A stretch of DNA of 64,000 nucleotides from Streptomyces sp. R21 (GTDB lineage: Bacteria; Actinomycetota; Actinomycetes; Streptomycetales; Streptomycetaceae), in contig NZ_CP163435.1 in NCBI RefSeq assembly GCF_041051975.1, positions 9,640,501 through 9,704,500 on the forward strand, read 5' to 3'. Made by a program: the position numbers and the translations under genes. Shown one piece after another: positions 34,093 through 42,496 of this stretch. Numbering within the stretch: position 1 is the stretch's first letter; each line of letters starts with the position of its first letter. The notes beneath the pieces are model-generated. The model was not told the DNA's origin, did not search any database, and saw only the letters and a program-made list of their open reading frames with translations.

Positions 34093-34746
34093 TCATGAGC
34101 GCCACTGGTCGCAGTACTCGATGTGGATCTCGCGTGCGTCGCCGAGAACGCCGTCGTTGGAGTGGAACTCCGTGCAGAAGTGCGGGTAGTTCGGATGGAC
34201 GGGGACGTGGCCTGGACCGTTCCGGGCCACGTCGAGGAAGTGCCGGGCGGTCTCCCTGAACACCTTCGCGCTGCCGGTCATGAACAGAGTCTCCGCGTGG
34301 ACGTGCTGGTGGAAGAGGTCCCGGTTCTCCCGGTAGTGCCGTGCCTCGTGGTCGATCACGGCTTCGCCGATGTGCCCGGGGTCGGGCAGCGTCACGGTCC
34401 CCGGACGGCCCCGGCCGAGGCGCCCGCGGACTTCCTTCCAGCGCGAGGGAGCGAACTGCAGCGAGTGGTGCAGCAGCACGAGATCGAGCCGACGCGTGCC
34501 GTCCTCCGGAAGCTCCCGCTCCGGGCCCTTGTTGCCGCGCATCGGCATGTGGATCAGTGCCCGCGGGGACGAGGCGGCGAGCGTCCACAAAGCGCCGATC
34601 CGCTGTGCGGCGTCCTGATCGAGACAGGCGTCCAGGTGTCGGTCGTGGTCGACGAGCACGGCGCGGACCAGGGGGCGAGCGGGGCGGATGACCTTGAACT
34701 CCGCTGCGCCGAGGCGCACTTGGTGGATGGTGACGGACAGTTTCAT
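34093..34746 (-). CDS. Conserved hypothetical His-rich protein
   Basis: A 217-residue protein with no signal or membrane helix. It begins KLSVTIHQVRLGAAEF and carries many His (LLHHSLQF, HYRENRDLFHQHVHAE, HPNYPHFCTEFH) and two late Cys. The His pattern suggests a metal site, but I do not recognise a family. ATG 34746 is chosen over 34785 since GGAGGACGGGCG precedes it. It sits convergent to the alcohol dehydrogenase and upstream of the universal stress protein in the dormancy-like group. Confidence 0.65.
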   Translation of the reverse strand: MKLSVTIHQVRLGAAEFKVIRPARPLVRAVLVDHDRHLDACLDQDAAQRIGALWTLAASSPRALIHMPMRGNKGPERELPEDGTRRLDLVLLHHSLQFAPSRWKEVRGRLGRGRPGTVTLPDPGHIGEAVIDHEARHYRENRDLFHQHVHAETLFMTGSAKVFRETARHFLDVARNGPGHVPVHPNYPHFCTEFHSNDGVLGDAREIHIEYCDQWRS

Positions 34747-34830
34747 CGCCCGTCCTCCGGCCGGTCCTCGCGCCGGCCGTCCCATTCGGGCAGGACAGAG
34801 CTTGCCAGGTCCCTCTGCGCAACGGTCGGA

Positions 34831-35361
34831 TCAGCCATGGCGGGAAGCTAGCAGAGGCCCCGTTTGACCGGCCAATACGTTTGCGTCGGCCTCCCGGAGC
34901 GACGCCGTCGACCGGTCCACGGCGGGCACCGTGACCACCGGCACGGATGCGTGCCGCAGACACTCACGGCCGACGACACCCAGGGCAGGCAGCCCGCGCT
35001 GCTTGTCCGACCGGCGTCCCAGCGCCAGCAGCAGCGCCCCGTCGGCATGGTTCAACAGCACCCGCGCGGGCGGACCCTGTGCCAGTACGGCACGTACGGC
35101 GCCGTCGATCCGGGTCCCGAACACCGCGCGCAGTGTCGAGGCGAGCAGGTGTGCCGCCTCGTCGCGCTGCTCCGCGTCCGTCGGGTGCGCCGCGACCGGG
35201 GCGTAGGCGGCGAGGTGGCGCGCCGTGGGGTCCCAGGCGTGGACGGCGACGACGTCCGCATGCAGGGCGTGGGCCTGCCGTGTCGCCCAGCGCAGGGCGG
35301 CCACGGACGCCTCGGTGCCGTCGATGCCCACCACGATCTTGTGGGCGGCGAGTTCGGTCAT
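34831..35361 (-). CDS. Universal stress protein
   Basis: A 176-residue single-domain UspA protein: KIVVGIDGTEASVAALRWA, then VVAVHAWDP. The ATP-binding motif, usually G-x2-G-x9-G-S/T, reads GRRS...GLPALGVVG and is degenerate, so ATP binding is doubtful. The end SVPVVTVP is typical. ATG 35361 follows GGGGAGG. Usp genes in actinobacteria are often under DosR/DevR control; the neighbourhood (Acg-like protein, alcohol dehydrogenase) fits. A function in stress survival is inferred. Confidence 0.85.
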   Translation of the reverse strand: MTELAAHKIVVGIDGTEASVAALRWATRQAHALHADVVAVHAWDPTARHLAAYAPVAAHPTDAEQRDEAAHLLASTLRAVFGTRIDGAVRAVLAQGPPARVLLNHADGALLLALGRRSDKQRGLPALGVVGRECLRHASVPVVTVPAVDRSTASLREADANVLAGQTGPLLASRHG

Positions 35362-35481
35362 GACTGCCTCCCCGGACGTCCTGGTGGTTCCACGGTGACG
35401 CGGACAGGAAGCGCCCGGCAGGGGCCGAGAGACTCCTGGCTCGTGCCGAACGGGCCTTGCACGCAGTCGCTTTGGGATCGG

Positions 35482-36405
35482 TCAGCGAACGTGGTCGGCG
35501 ATCGCCCGGGTGATCTCCCGTGTGATGCGCAGAATGCCGGGGGAGCGCACCGCGCACGGCTTGGGCGTGGATGTGGTGGGTCCGAGACAGAAGTGCAGGT
35601 AGTCGTCGTCGCGGTGCAGGGTCGTGCGGTCGCGGCCCGGCTGGGTGCAGTAGGCGGAGTGTGCGTGCTCGTACGCGGTGCACGGCAGGTACTGGGCCCA
35701 GGTGTAGCGGGCCGCGGCGGGGCTGACCGCCTTGCCGGCATCGGCCAACAGGTCGCCGGAGGCCCCGGCCCGCACTTCGTAGAGCGCGTTCACACGGCGC
35801 ACGCGGTCGGGGGTGATCGGGTCAGGCCCTTGCAGCACCCACACGATCCGGGGCCGCTTCGCACCGCCCGCCTCCGAGATCTGCTCGGTCAGCTTCTTCA
35901 TGTCGGCGGTGTAGCGCGAGAAGTAGCGGTGCTGGTTCGCCGAGTAGGTGATCCCGTCCATGCAGGGCGTGTAGCCCCAGGAGTTGCCCCAGAACTGGAG
36001 CACCACGAAGTCCGGCTGGAGCGAGCGCACCAGGGCGGCCGCCTTGTCCGCGGGCGGGACCAGCGACCTCGTCGCGGTGCCCTCCAGGTAGTCGCACAGA
36101 GTGGTGCCCGAGTACGGGGCGCTCGTGTACCGCGCGTGCAGCCGGTCCCGCAGCAACTTCCCGAGGACCTTCTGGTTCTCCATGGCGAGGGAGTCCCCGA
36201 GGTAGAGCACGGTGGGGGCCTTCGCCGCGATGCCCTTGGTGTCCGCGGAGGCGGGCGGCCGTTGATGCGTGGTCGTCGACGGGGACCGCGAAACCCCTGG
36301 CGCCGCGGGAGTGGGCGGCGAGGCCTCGGGCCCCGAGGCCGGGTCCCCGCACGCGCCGAGCAACAGCCCGGCCAACAACACCCCCACGATCCACGGCTTC
36401 CGCAT
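35482..36405 (-). CDS. SGNH/GDSL-type lipoprotein
   Basis: A 307-residue predicted lipoprotein. The signal peptide ends with the lipobox LLGAC (Cys19), followed by a Pro/Ser/Thr-rich linker to about residue 60. The SGNH domain has YLGDSLA with the catalytic Ser, LQFWGNSWG with the Gly/Asn blocks, and a late DYLHFC segment for Asp/His. Five or six further Cys suggest disulfides outside the cell. It should be an esterase or acyl hydrolase on the outer membrane face. ATG 36405 is the natural start. Confidence 0.87.
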   Translation of the reverse strand: MRKPWIVGVLLAGLLLGACGDPASGPEASPPTPAAPGVSRSPSTTTHQRPPASADTKGIAAKAPTVLYLGDSLAMENQKVLGKLLRDRLHARYTSAPYSGTTLCDYLEGTATRSLVPPADKAAALVRSLQPDFVVLQFWGNSWGYTPCMDGITYSANQHRYFSRYTADMKKLTEQISEAGGAKRPRIVWVLQGPDPITPDRVRRVNALYEVRAGASGDLLADAGKAVSPAAARYTWAQYLPCTAYEHAHSAYCTQPGRDRTTLHRDDDYLHFCLGPTTSTPKPCAVRSPGILRITREITRAIADHVR

Positions 36406-36528
36406 GCAGCAACTCCCGCCCCGCCCGCCGAAAGGGTTCCCCAGGCAAGCACAGCCGGGTACAAGGCGGAAGACCCGTGTCGGCCACGCGTGCGGATGCC
36501 CAGCCCCGGCACCGAACCGGCGCGGGCC

Positions 36529-38208
36529 TCACCGTTGCCCGGTGTCCTCCGCCAGCAGCTCCAGCAACTCCGCCAGGGGGAGCGGCTTGGCGAGGTGCGT
36601 GTCGAAGCCGGCCGCGCGGGACTGGCCGTGGTCGCTGCCGCGGCTGAAGCCGGAGACCGCGATGAGGCGGACCTTGGCGCCGTGGGGGCGGGAGCGGATC
36701 TCGCGGGCGACCTGGTAGCCGTCGATGTCCGGCAGGCCGAGGTCGCACAGGACGACGTCGAAGAGATGGGACTCGGTGGCAGTCAGCGCGTCGGCGCCGG
36801 TGTGGACGGCGGTGACGTGGTGCCCCTGCCGCTCCAGCAGGGCGCGGTAGGTGGTGGCCAGGTCCGTGTTGTCCTCGACGATCAGGATGGCGAGCTGGCG
36901 TGGGGCGCGCCGGGCGGCGGAAGGCAGCCGGGGCGGGGGTACGTCGGTGGCGGCCAGGGGGAGCAGGACGGTGAACGAGGCGCCGGTGCCCGGTCCCCGG
37001 CTGTGCGCGTCGATGCGCCCGCCATGGAGTTCGACGATGGTCCGTACGACGGACAGGCCGAGGCCCAGTCCCTCGGGGGTGCTGGGACCCGCGGGCGCCG
37101 CCCGCATGAAGACGCCGAACAGCTCATCGGCCTGGGCCGGATCGAAGCCGATGCCGTCGTCCTCGACAGTGAGCCGGGCCTGTCCGTCCGCCGTCGAAAG
37201 ACGCGCCGCCGCGCGGCCACCCGGCAGCGTGTACTTGAGCGCGTTGGACAGCAGGTTCGTCAGCACCTGGGCCAGCCGCAGCCGGTCACCGTCGACGAGT
37301 ACCGGATCGGCGGGCAGGCCGACGACCAGGGTCCGCTGCTGCTGGTCGAACAGGCGGCGGAGGTCCGCGCAGGCACTGTCCACGACGGTCCGCAGGTCGG
37401 CCCGCTCCCGCACCAGCTCCAGACGTCCTGTCAGGGCCCTGGTCCCGTCCAGGAGGTCGTTGCTCATCCGCGCCAGCGTGCCGAGCTGCCGTTCCAGGAC
37501 GGAGAGCGCCGGGTGCCCGTCCGGCAGGTCGAGGGCGAGCAGCTCGGTGGCGGCGGTGGCCGCGGCGAGCGGATTGCGCAGCTCGTGCGAGAGCGTGGCG
37601 ATGAACCGGTCCTTGGCCTGCTGCTCCTCCCTCAACTGACGCCCCGTCTCGTCGAGTTCGACGTTGGCGCGGCTGAGCTGCTCGTTCACCTCACGGATCT
37701 CCCGGGCGCGGACGAAGAGGTCGATCTCCATGCCCTCCGCGCGGGTCTGCGCCTCGGCGACCGCCCGCTCGTGGTCGCGCCCGGCCTGGCGCAGCCGCAC
37801 GAAGTCGGTGACGTCCTCCACGCGGTGGATGATGTGCGACACCTGGCCGTCACCGTCCAGCACCGGCGAGTTGACCGGACTCCAGTAGCGCTCGGCGAAG
37901 CCGCCCTCCTCGTCCGTGGGGATGTCGTAGCGCTGGAGGGCCATCGTGTCCGTGCGCCCGGTGGAGATCACGGTCTCCAGCGAGCGGCGCAGATTCCGTA
38001 CGCCGTCGGCCGCGGGGTCCTCAGGGTTGTCCGGGAACACCTCGAACAGGCGGCGCCCGACGATGCCGCGCTGTGTGCGCGTGGCGGTCAGGTAGGCGCG
38101 GTTGACCTCCACGATGGTGAAGTCGGGCGTCAGGATCAGCAGCGGGGAGAGTGTCGAGTCGAACAGGCGCCGGAAGTCCGGGGCGGGTGGGGGGATGCTC
38201 GCGGACAT
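36529..38208 (-). CDS. Cytosolic PAS hybrid histidine kinase
   Basis: A 559-residue hybrid kinase without membrane helices. A PAS domain (about 10-130, LFDSTLSPLLILTPDF) leads to a coiled coil, then HisKA with the H-box SHELRNPLA, HATPase with NLLSNALKY and GLGLGLSVV, and a C-terminal receiver (IVEDNTDL, phospho-Asp in LCDLGLPD, Lys in AKPLPLA). The PAS suggests a cytosolic ligand or redox signal. It is 8 bp downstream of the OmpR-type regulator. The ATG at 38208 fits the PAS start; the frame is open further but reads through the regulator gene. Confidence 0.92.
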   Translation of the reverse strand: MSASIPPPAPDFRRLFDSTLSPLLILTPDFTIVEVNRAYLTATRTQRGIVGRRLFEVFPDNPEDPAADGVRNLRRSLETVISTGRTDTMALQRYDIPTDEEGGFAERYWSPVNSPVLDGDGQVSHIIHRVEDVTDFVRLRQAGRDHERAVAEAQTRAEGMEIDLFVRAREIREVNEQLSRANVELDETGRQLREEQQAKDRFIATLSHELRNPLAAATAATELLALDLPDGHPALSVLERQLGTLARMSNDLLDGTRALTGRLELVRERADLRTVVDSACADLRRLFDQQQRTLVVGLPADPVLVDGDRLRLAQVLTNLLSNALKYTLPGGRAAARLSTADGQARLTVEDDGIGFDPAQADELFGVFMRAAPAGPSTPEGLGLGLSVVRTIVELHGGRIDAHSRGPGTGASFTVLLPLAATDVPPPRLPSAARRAPRQLAILIVEDNTDLATTYRALLERQGHHVTAVHTGADALTATESHLFDVVLCDLGLPDIDGYQVAREIRSRPHGAKVRLIAVSGFSRGSDHGQSRAAGFDTHLAKPLPLAELLELLAEDTGQR

Positions 38209-38216
38209 GGCGGCCC

Positions 38217-38891
38217 TCAGGGATCGAGTCGGTACCCGTAGCCGCGCACCGTGGTGATGCGCGGCGCGGGCGTGGACAGGTCGGTGAGTTTGCCGCGCAG
38301 CCGGTAGACGTGCTCGACGACGGTCGCCGGCGGCTGCCAGGACACTCCCCAGATCTGCTCCAGGATCTGCTCGGAGGAGAAGACCCGGCCGGGTGAGCGG
38401 GCCAGCAGCTCCAGCAGCGCGTACTCCTTGGGGCGCAGCGTCAGCACCGCGCCCCCGACATCGGCCCGGCGGGCCGCGGTGTCGACGCGCAGCCCGCCCA
38501 CTTCGAGAATCTCCGCGATCTCCGGCGGCTGCGAACGGCGCAGCACCGCACGGATCCGGGCCACCAGCTCGCGCTGCGAGAAGGGCTTGACGAGATAGTC
38601 GTCCGCGCCGATCTCCAGACCCGCCACCCGGTCCGCCTCCTCGCCGCGCCCGGTGACGACGATCACCGGCAGACGGCTGGTGGAGCGCAGCGCCCGCAGC
38701 AGGTCCAGCCCGCTGCCGTCCGGCAGCCCCAGATCGAGTACGGCCAGATCGATGCCGCCCTCGTGCATCACGGCCTTCCCGGCGCGGGCGTCGATCGCCC
38801 AGGTGACGGTGAAACCCGCACGCTCCAGATAGGAACGGCACATCAGTGCGAAGTCGGGATCGTCCTCGATCAACGCGAGGTGAGTCCGCAT
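38217..38891 (-). CDS. OmpR/PhoB-type response regulator
   Basis: A 224-residue regulator: receiver with IEDDPDF, phospho-Asp in AVLDLGLPDG, Thr in VVTGRG and Lys in LVKPFS, then an OmpR winged helix (LTLRPKEYALLELLARSPG to TVRGYGYRL). ATG 38891 starts the usual MRTHLALIEDD. It is the first gene of a two-gene operon with the hybrid kinase, whose own receiver may compete for the phosphate. Targets are unknown. Confidence 0.93.
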   Translation of the reverse strand: MRTHLALIEDDPDFALMCRSYLERAGFTVTWAIDARAGKAVMHEGGIDLAVLDLGLPDGSGLDLLRALRSTSRLPVIVVTGRGEEADRVAGLEIGADDYLVKPFSQRELVARIRAVLRRSQPPEIAEILEVGGLRVDTAARRADVGGAVLTLRPKEYALLELLARSPGRVFSSEQILEQIWGVSWQPPATVVEHVYRLRGKLTDLSTPAPRITTVRGYGYRLDP

Positions 38892-39173
38892 CGCTCACCG
38901 CCCGGTCCCGGTGCCGCCCACACGTTGTTGCGCTGGTGAGCGGGCGTTGATCTCCCGACCATGTGGCGAAGGTAGAACAGAAGCAGCCCACGGTTCAAGG
39001 GGGAGCCGCTCAGGGGGAGTTCCGGAACGGGCTCGTGCGGTGCGGGGGTGCCGATCGCCGCACGAGCCCGCTCCGGGACGGGCTGCCTGGCACCTCCGGA
39101 CCCGTGGTGACCACACCGCGCACGGCTCCGCATGCCTGCGCGCCGCGCACGGAAACGGGACGGAACCACCAGA

Positions 39174-39584
39174 TTGAGCGAGCACGCCCTGGAGCGGGTC
39201 ACCGGGATGTCCTGGTCCCCGCCCGGCGACCACGCCCAGCTGTACGCGGCGGACGCGTTGCTGGTCGTGGCACTGCACGGCGACGTCGACCTCGCCGCCA
39301 CCCTCCCCGTACGCCCCTGGATCGACTCGGTCGCCGCGCTGCGCGCGCCCGGCTACGTCGTCGACCTGCGGGCGGTCACCTTCATCGACAGCACCGGCCT
39401 GGGCATGGTCCTGCGCTTCCGCCGCCGCGTCGTCGAGGCCGATGCCGCGTTCGGCCTGCTGTGCGACCCGGGCATGCTGCGCCTGCTGCGCGCGCACGGC
39501 ACCTTGGACCTGCTCCACCCTTCAACCACACTGGACGAAGCCCTGGCGGACGTCACCCGCACGGGGGACCAGTGCCACGCATGA
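39174..39584 (+). CDS. STAS-domain anti-anti-sigma-like protein
   Basis: A STAS protein of about 136 residues. YVVDLRAVTFIDSTGLGMVLRF has the Ser of the phosphorylated DST motif used by SpoIIAA/RsbV-type antagonists. I start at TTG 39174, because upstream codons (AAA, AGA, GGA) are unlike the gene; ATG 39132 and ATG 39207 are alternatives. A Roadblock-like gene follows and a SpoIIE phosphatase gene lies 450 bp away on the other strand, a plausible partner to dephosphorylate it. No anti-sigma kinase is nearby. Confidence 0.82.
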   Translation: MSEHALERVTGMSWSPPGDHAQLYAADALLVVALHGDVDLAATLPVRPWIDSVAALRAPGYVVDLRAVTFIDSTGLGMVLRFRRRVVEADAAFGLLCDPGMLRLLRAHGTLDLLHPSTTLDEALADVTRTGDQCHA

Positions 39585-39641
39585 GAGCGGCACCCCGTCC
39601 TCGCTCCGGCCGAGGCCCGGGTCCCGCCGGGAGGTGCGCAA

Positions 39642-40016
39642 GTGGATCCGACACAGCGAGCGCTCGACGCGGCGATGACGATCGACGGAGCGCTCGGCGC
39701 CGCCGTCGTGGACTATCTCAGCCGCGTGACCCTGGGCGTACGCGGCGGAATGAGCGGCTTCGACCTGCACAAGGCGGGAGAGGTGGATACCGATGTCGTA
39801 CGGGCCAAACTGCACGCCCTGACCGTCCTCGGCTATCCGGTCGACAGCCTGGAGGACATCCTGGTGACGCTGACCGGCGAGTACCACCTCATCCGCCCCA
39901 TCACCCGGCGCAAGCTGCAGGGCATCTACCTCTATCTGGTCCTGGACCGCCGCCGCGCGTCGCCCGCCGAGGCCCAGGACCGGCTCCGGCAGATCGAGTC
40001 CGACTGGGAGCTGTGA
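39642..40016 (+). CDS. Roadblock/LC7-like protein
   Basis: A 124-residue protein. DAAMTIDGALGAAVVDYLS, a Roadblock-type first strand, is followed by VVRAKLHALTVLG, SLEDILVTLTGEYHLIRPI and YLYLVLDR. Similar Streptomyces proteins are found with small GTPases and conservon components, where Roadblock proteins regulate nucleotide exchange. No GTPase lies here. GTG 39642 follows GGGAGG. It is 57 bp after the STAS gene, probably co-transcribed, and nearly abuts the convergent SpoIIE gene. Confidence 0.72.
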   Translation: MDPTQRALDAAMTIDGALGAAVVDYLSRVTLGVRGGMSGFDLHKAGEVDTDVVRAKLHALTVLGYPVDSLEDILVTLTGEYHLIRPITRRKLQGIYLYLVLDRRRASPAEAQDRLRQIESDWEL

Positions 40017-40034
40017 TTCGCCCGGCCCCGCGCC

Positions 40035-41261
40035 TCACGCTCCGGGCCGCCGGTGGATGCGGGCCGCCAGCACCGCGACGTCGTCCTCGGCACGGTGTGC
40101 GCCGAGCCGGTCGAGGAGCCGGTCGAGCAGCTCGTCGACGCCCGCTCCGGGCGGCAGCCGCAGCCCGGCCAGTCGTGCCAGCGAGACGTCGATGTCCTCC
40201 CCGCGCCGTTCCACGAGTCCGTCGGTGAACATCACCAGGGTGTCGTCAGGGGTGAGCGTGCGGGTGGTCGCTTCGTAGCCGCCCACACCTGTGCCCAGCG
40301 GGGGCCCGACCGGCAGATCCACCAGCTCACCGGTGCCGTCCCCGGCGAACACGACCGGCGGCAGATGTCCGGCGCCGGCCAGCGAGACCGTGCCGCGCGC
40401 CGGATCGACCCGCACCAGCAGACAGGTGGCCGGGCGCCGCGTGCCGTCCTCTGACACGGCGGCGTCCAGGCGCCGCAGCACCCGGTGCGGCGGCAGGTCC
40501 GTCGATGCGACGTAGCGCAGCATCGAGCGGTAGGCGTTCATGTCCACCGCCGCGTCCAGACCGTGCCCCATGACATCGCCCACCACCAGCAGGGTCCGCC
40601 CGAAGTGCAGCCTCACGGTCTCGAACCAGTCCCCGCCGACGAGCGTTCCGCCGCCGGCCGGCAGGTACCGGGTCGCGAGCGTGAGGTTCGGATGGGGCCT
40701 CCCCGGCTCCGCCAGGAGCGCCCGCTGAAGGTCCAGCACGGTGCTGCGTACGGCACTGTGCAGCCGCGCATGGCCCAGGTGGACGGCGGCGAGCCGGGCC
40801 GCGTAGTGAGTGATGGACGTGTCCCGGGGGGTGAACGGCGTGCCGTGCCGGACCGCCAGGAGCACCCCGTACAGCCGGCCGTGCGCCAGCAGCGGAACCG
40901 TCATGACCTGGCGGGCGACACGGCCGGACAGGTCGAGCGAGGCGGTGATGGGATGCCCCTCGTCCAGCGCCCGCACGGACAGCGGCCGCGCGCCGTGCGT
41001 ACTCCAGGGCGTCAGCAGCTCGCTGCGCCCGGCAGCGGCGACGCGCGACAGTGCGGGGTCGGGCGGGTGCAGGTCGGCCGGGACGTCCTCGGGCAGCAGA
41101 TCCACGGCGGCGGCGTCGCACACATGCCGGCACACGAACGCGGTCAGCTCGGCGCACGTGGTCCGCTCGTCCAGCCCGGTGCCGATCGACTCGACGGCAT
41201 CGTCCACCGGATCCAGCGGCGCCCGCGCACCCGCAGTGTCGTCACCGCCTCGGCCCGACAT
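40035..41261 (-). CDS. GAF-SpoIIE (PP2C-type) phosphatase
   Basis: A 408-residue protein. A GAF-like domain (about 20-170) precedes the SpoIIE phosphatase domain with GGDWFETV, VGDVMGHGLDAA, LAGAGHLPP and LVMFTDGLVE, the metal-binding Asp residues being those after GG, VG and FT. Such phosphatases remove phosphate from STAS antagonists and thus free sigma factors. ATG 41261 follows GGAGG. The STAS gene is nearby and convergent, so they may work as a pair. The GAF ligand is unknown. Confidence 0.9.
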   Translation of the reverse strand: MSGRGGDDTAGARAPLDPVDDAVESIGTGLDERTTCAELTAFVCRHVCDAAAVDLLPEDVPADLHPPDPALSRVAAAGRSELLTPWSTHGARPLSVRALDEGHPITASLDLSGRVARQVMTVPLLAHGRLYGVLLAVRHGTPFTPRDTSITHYAARLAAVHLGHARLHSAVRSTVLDLQRALLAEPGRPHPNLTLATRYLPAGGGTLVGGDWFETVRLHFGRTLLVVGDVMGHGLDAAVDMNAYRSMLRYVASTDLPPHRVLRRLDAAVSEDGTRRPATCLLVRVDPARGTVSLAGAGHLPPVVFAGDGTGELVDLPVGPPLGTGVGGYEATTRTLTPDDTLVMFTDGLVERRGEDIDVSLARLAGLRLPPGAGVDELLDRLLDRLGAHRAEDDVAVLAARIHRRPGA

Positions 41262-41337
41262 GCCACCTCCACCGCACCACACGCCTGGGTCCATCCACGC
41301 ACGCGGGCGGCGGGCCCGCACCCGCGCGGCGGCGTGG

Positions 41338-42354
41338 TCAGTGCAGCGGCGGCAGGTCGTTCACCAGCACCGCCGCCCCCTCGAAGCGGCCGGCCTTGAG
41401 GTCTTGCAGGGCCTGCGGGGCGCGGGAGAGCGGGTAGGTGTGCGTCGTGGCGCGTACGCCGTGCAGCGCCGCGAGCCGCAGGTACTCCCGCCCGTCCTCG
41501 CGGGTGTTGGAGGTGACGCTGCGCAGCTCCTTCTCGTAGAACAGTTCGGTCTCGTAGTGCAGCGGTGGTGTGTCGCTGAGATGGATCCCGGCCACGGACA
41601 GCACGCCGCCCCGGTCGAGCGCCCGCAGTGCGACGGGAACGAGGTCCCCGACCGGAGCGAACAGGATCGCGCTGTCCAGCGGTTCGGGAGGTGCGTCGTA
41701 GGCCCCACGGGCGGAGGCGGCGCCGAGGTCCAGTGCCAGCCGCCGCGCGGCCGTGTCCCGCGTCAGCACGTGCACGGTGGCGCCCTCCGCGAGCGCCAGC
41801 TGCGCGCACAGATGGGCGCTGCCGCCGAAGCCGTACAGCCCGAGCCGCCCGCCCGGTGGCAGCGCGGCCCGTCGCAGCGCCCGGTAGCCGATGACGCCCG
41901 CGCACAGCAGCGGCGCCAGGGTCACCTCGTCGACGTCGTCCGGCAGTCGGTAGGCGAAATCCGCGGCCACGGTCGTGTACTGCGCGTATCCGCCGTCGGC
42001 GTCCCAGCCGGTGTACTCCGACGCGGGGCAGAGGTTCTCGGCCCCGCGCAGGCAGTACGCGCACGTCCCGCAGGTACGGCGCAGCCAGGCGACGCCCACC
42101 CGGTCCCCGACCGCGAAGCCGCTGACCGCCGGGCCCACCGCCGCCACCTCACCCACGACCTCGTGGCCGGGCGTCACGCCGGGGCGGTGAACGGGCAGGT
42201 CGCCCTCACTGACGTGCAGGTCGGTGCGGCACACCCCGCACGTGCGGACATGCACGAGAAGCTCGTCGGGCCGCGGCGAGGGAAGCGGCTTCTCGACGAA
42301 CCGCAGCGGCTCTCGCCCGACCGGGCCCGGCTCGGCCACCACCCACGCGCGCAT
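41338..42354 (-). CDS. Zinc-binding alcohol dehydrogenase (AdhA-like)
   Basis: A 338-residue medium-chain dehydrogenase. Catalytic zinc: Cys in CGVCRTDLH, GHEVVGEV; structural zinc: CGTCAYC with a further Cys in NLC; NAD-binding GFGGSAH. It belongs to the branch with VITGYT-type start (zinc-dependent alcohol dehydrogenases acting on hydrophobic aldehydes). I use ATG 42354 (MRAWVVAEPG); a GTG at 42414 would add 20 residues of mixed codon use. It is downstream-facing from the divergent VOC gene. Confidence 0.88.
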   Translation of the reverse strand: MRAWVVAEPGPVGREPLRFVEKPLPSPRPDELLVHVRTCGVCRTDLHVSEGDLPVHRPGVTPGHEVVGEVAAVGPAVSGFAVGDRVGVAWLRRTCGTCAYCLRGAENLCPASEYTGWDADGGYAQYTTVAADFAYRLPDDVDEVTLAPLLCAGVIGYRALRRAALPPGGRLGLYGFGGSAHLCAQLALAEGATVHVLTRDTAARRLALDLGAASARGAYDAPPEPLDSAILFAPVGDLVPVALRALDRGGVLSVAGIHLSDTPPLHYETELFYEKELRSVTSNTREDGREYLRLAALHGVRATTHTYPLSRAPQALQDLKAGRFEGAAVLVNDLPPLH

Positions 42355-42496
42355 CCTCAGCCCCGTCCCGTCGACGACTTCGAAGCCCCGGATTCCAGTC
42401 TGGTGCAGGTGCACCGCTCGGCGCGCGGTGCGGCCGAAGCCTGGCTAGCGTGGCAGGCGCACCCCGTCCGTCGAAGCGGAGAGAGAGTCGAACGCC

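Noticed and set aside
34864..38241. 1125-codon forward open frame over the universal stress, lipoprotein and kinase genes
   Set aside because: Antisense shadow of four well-supported genes.
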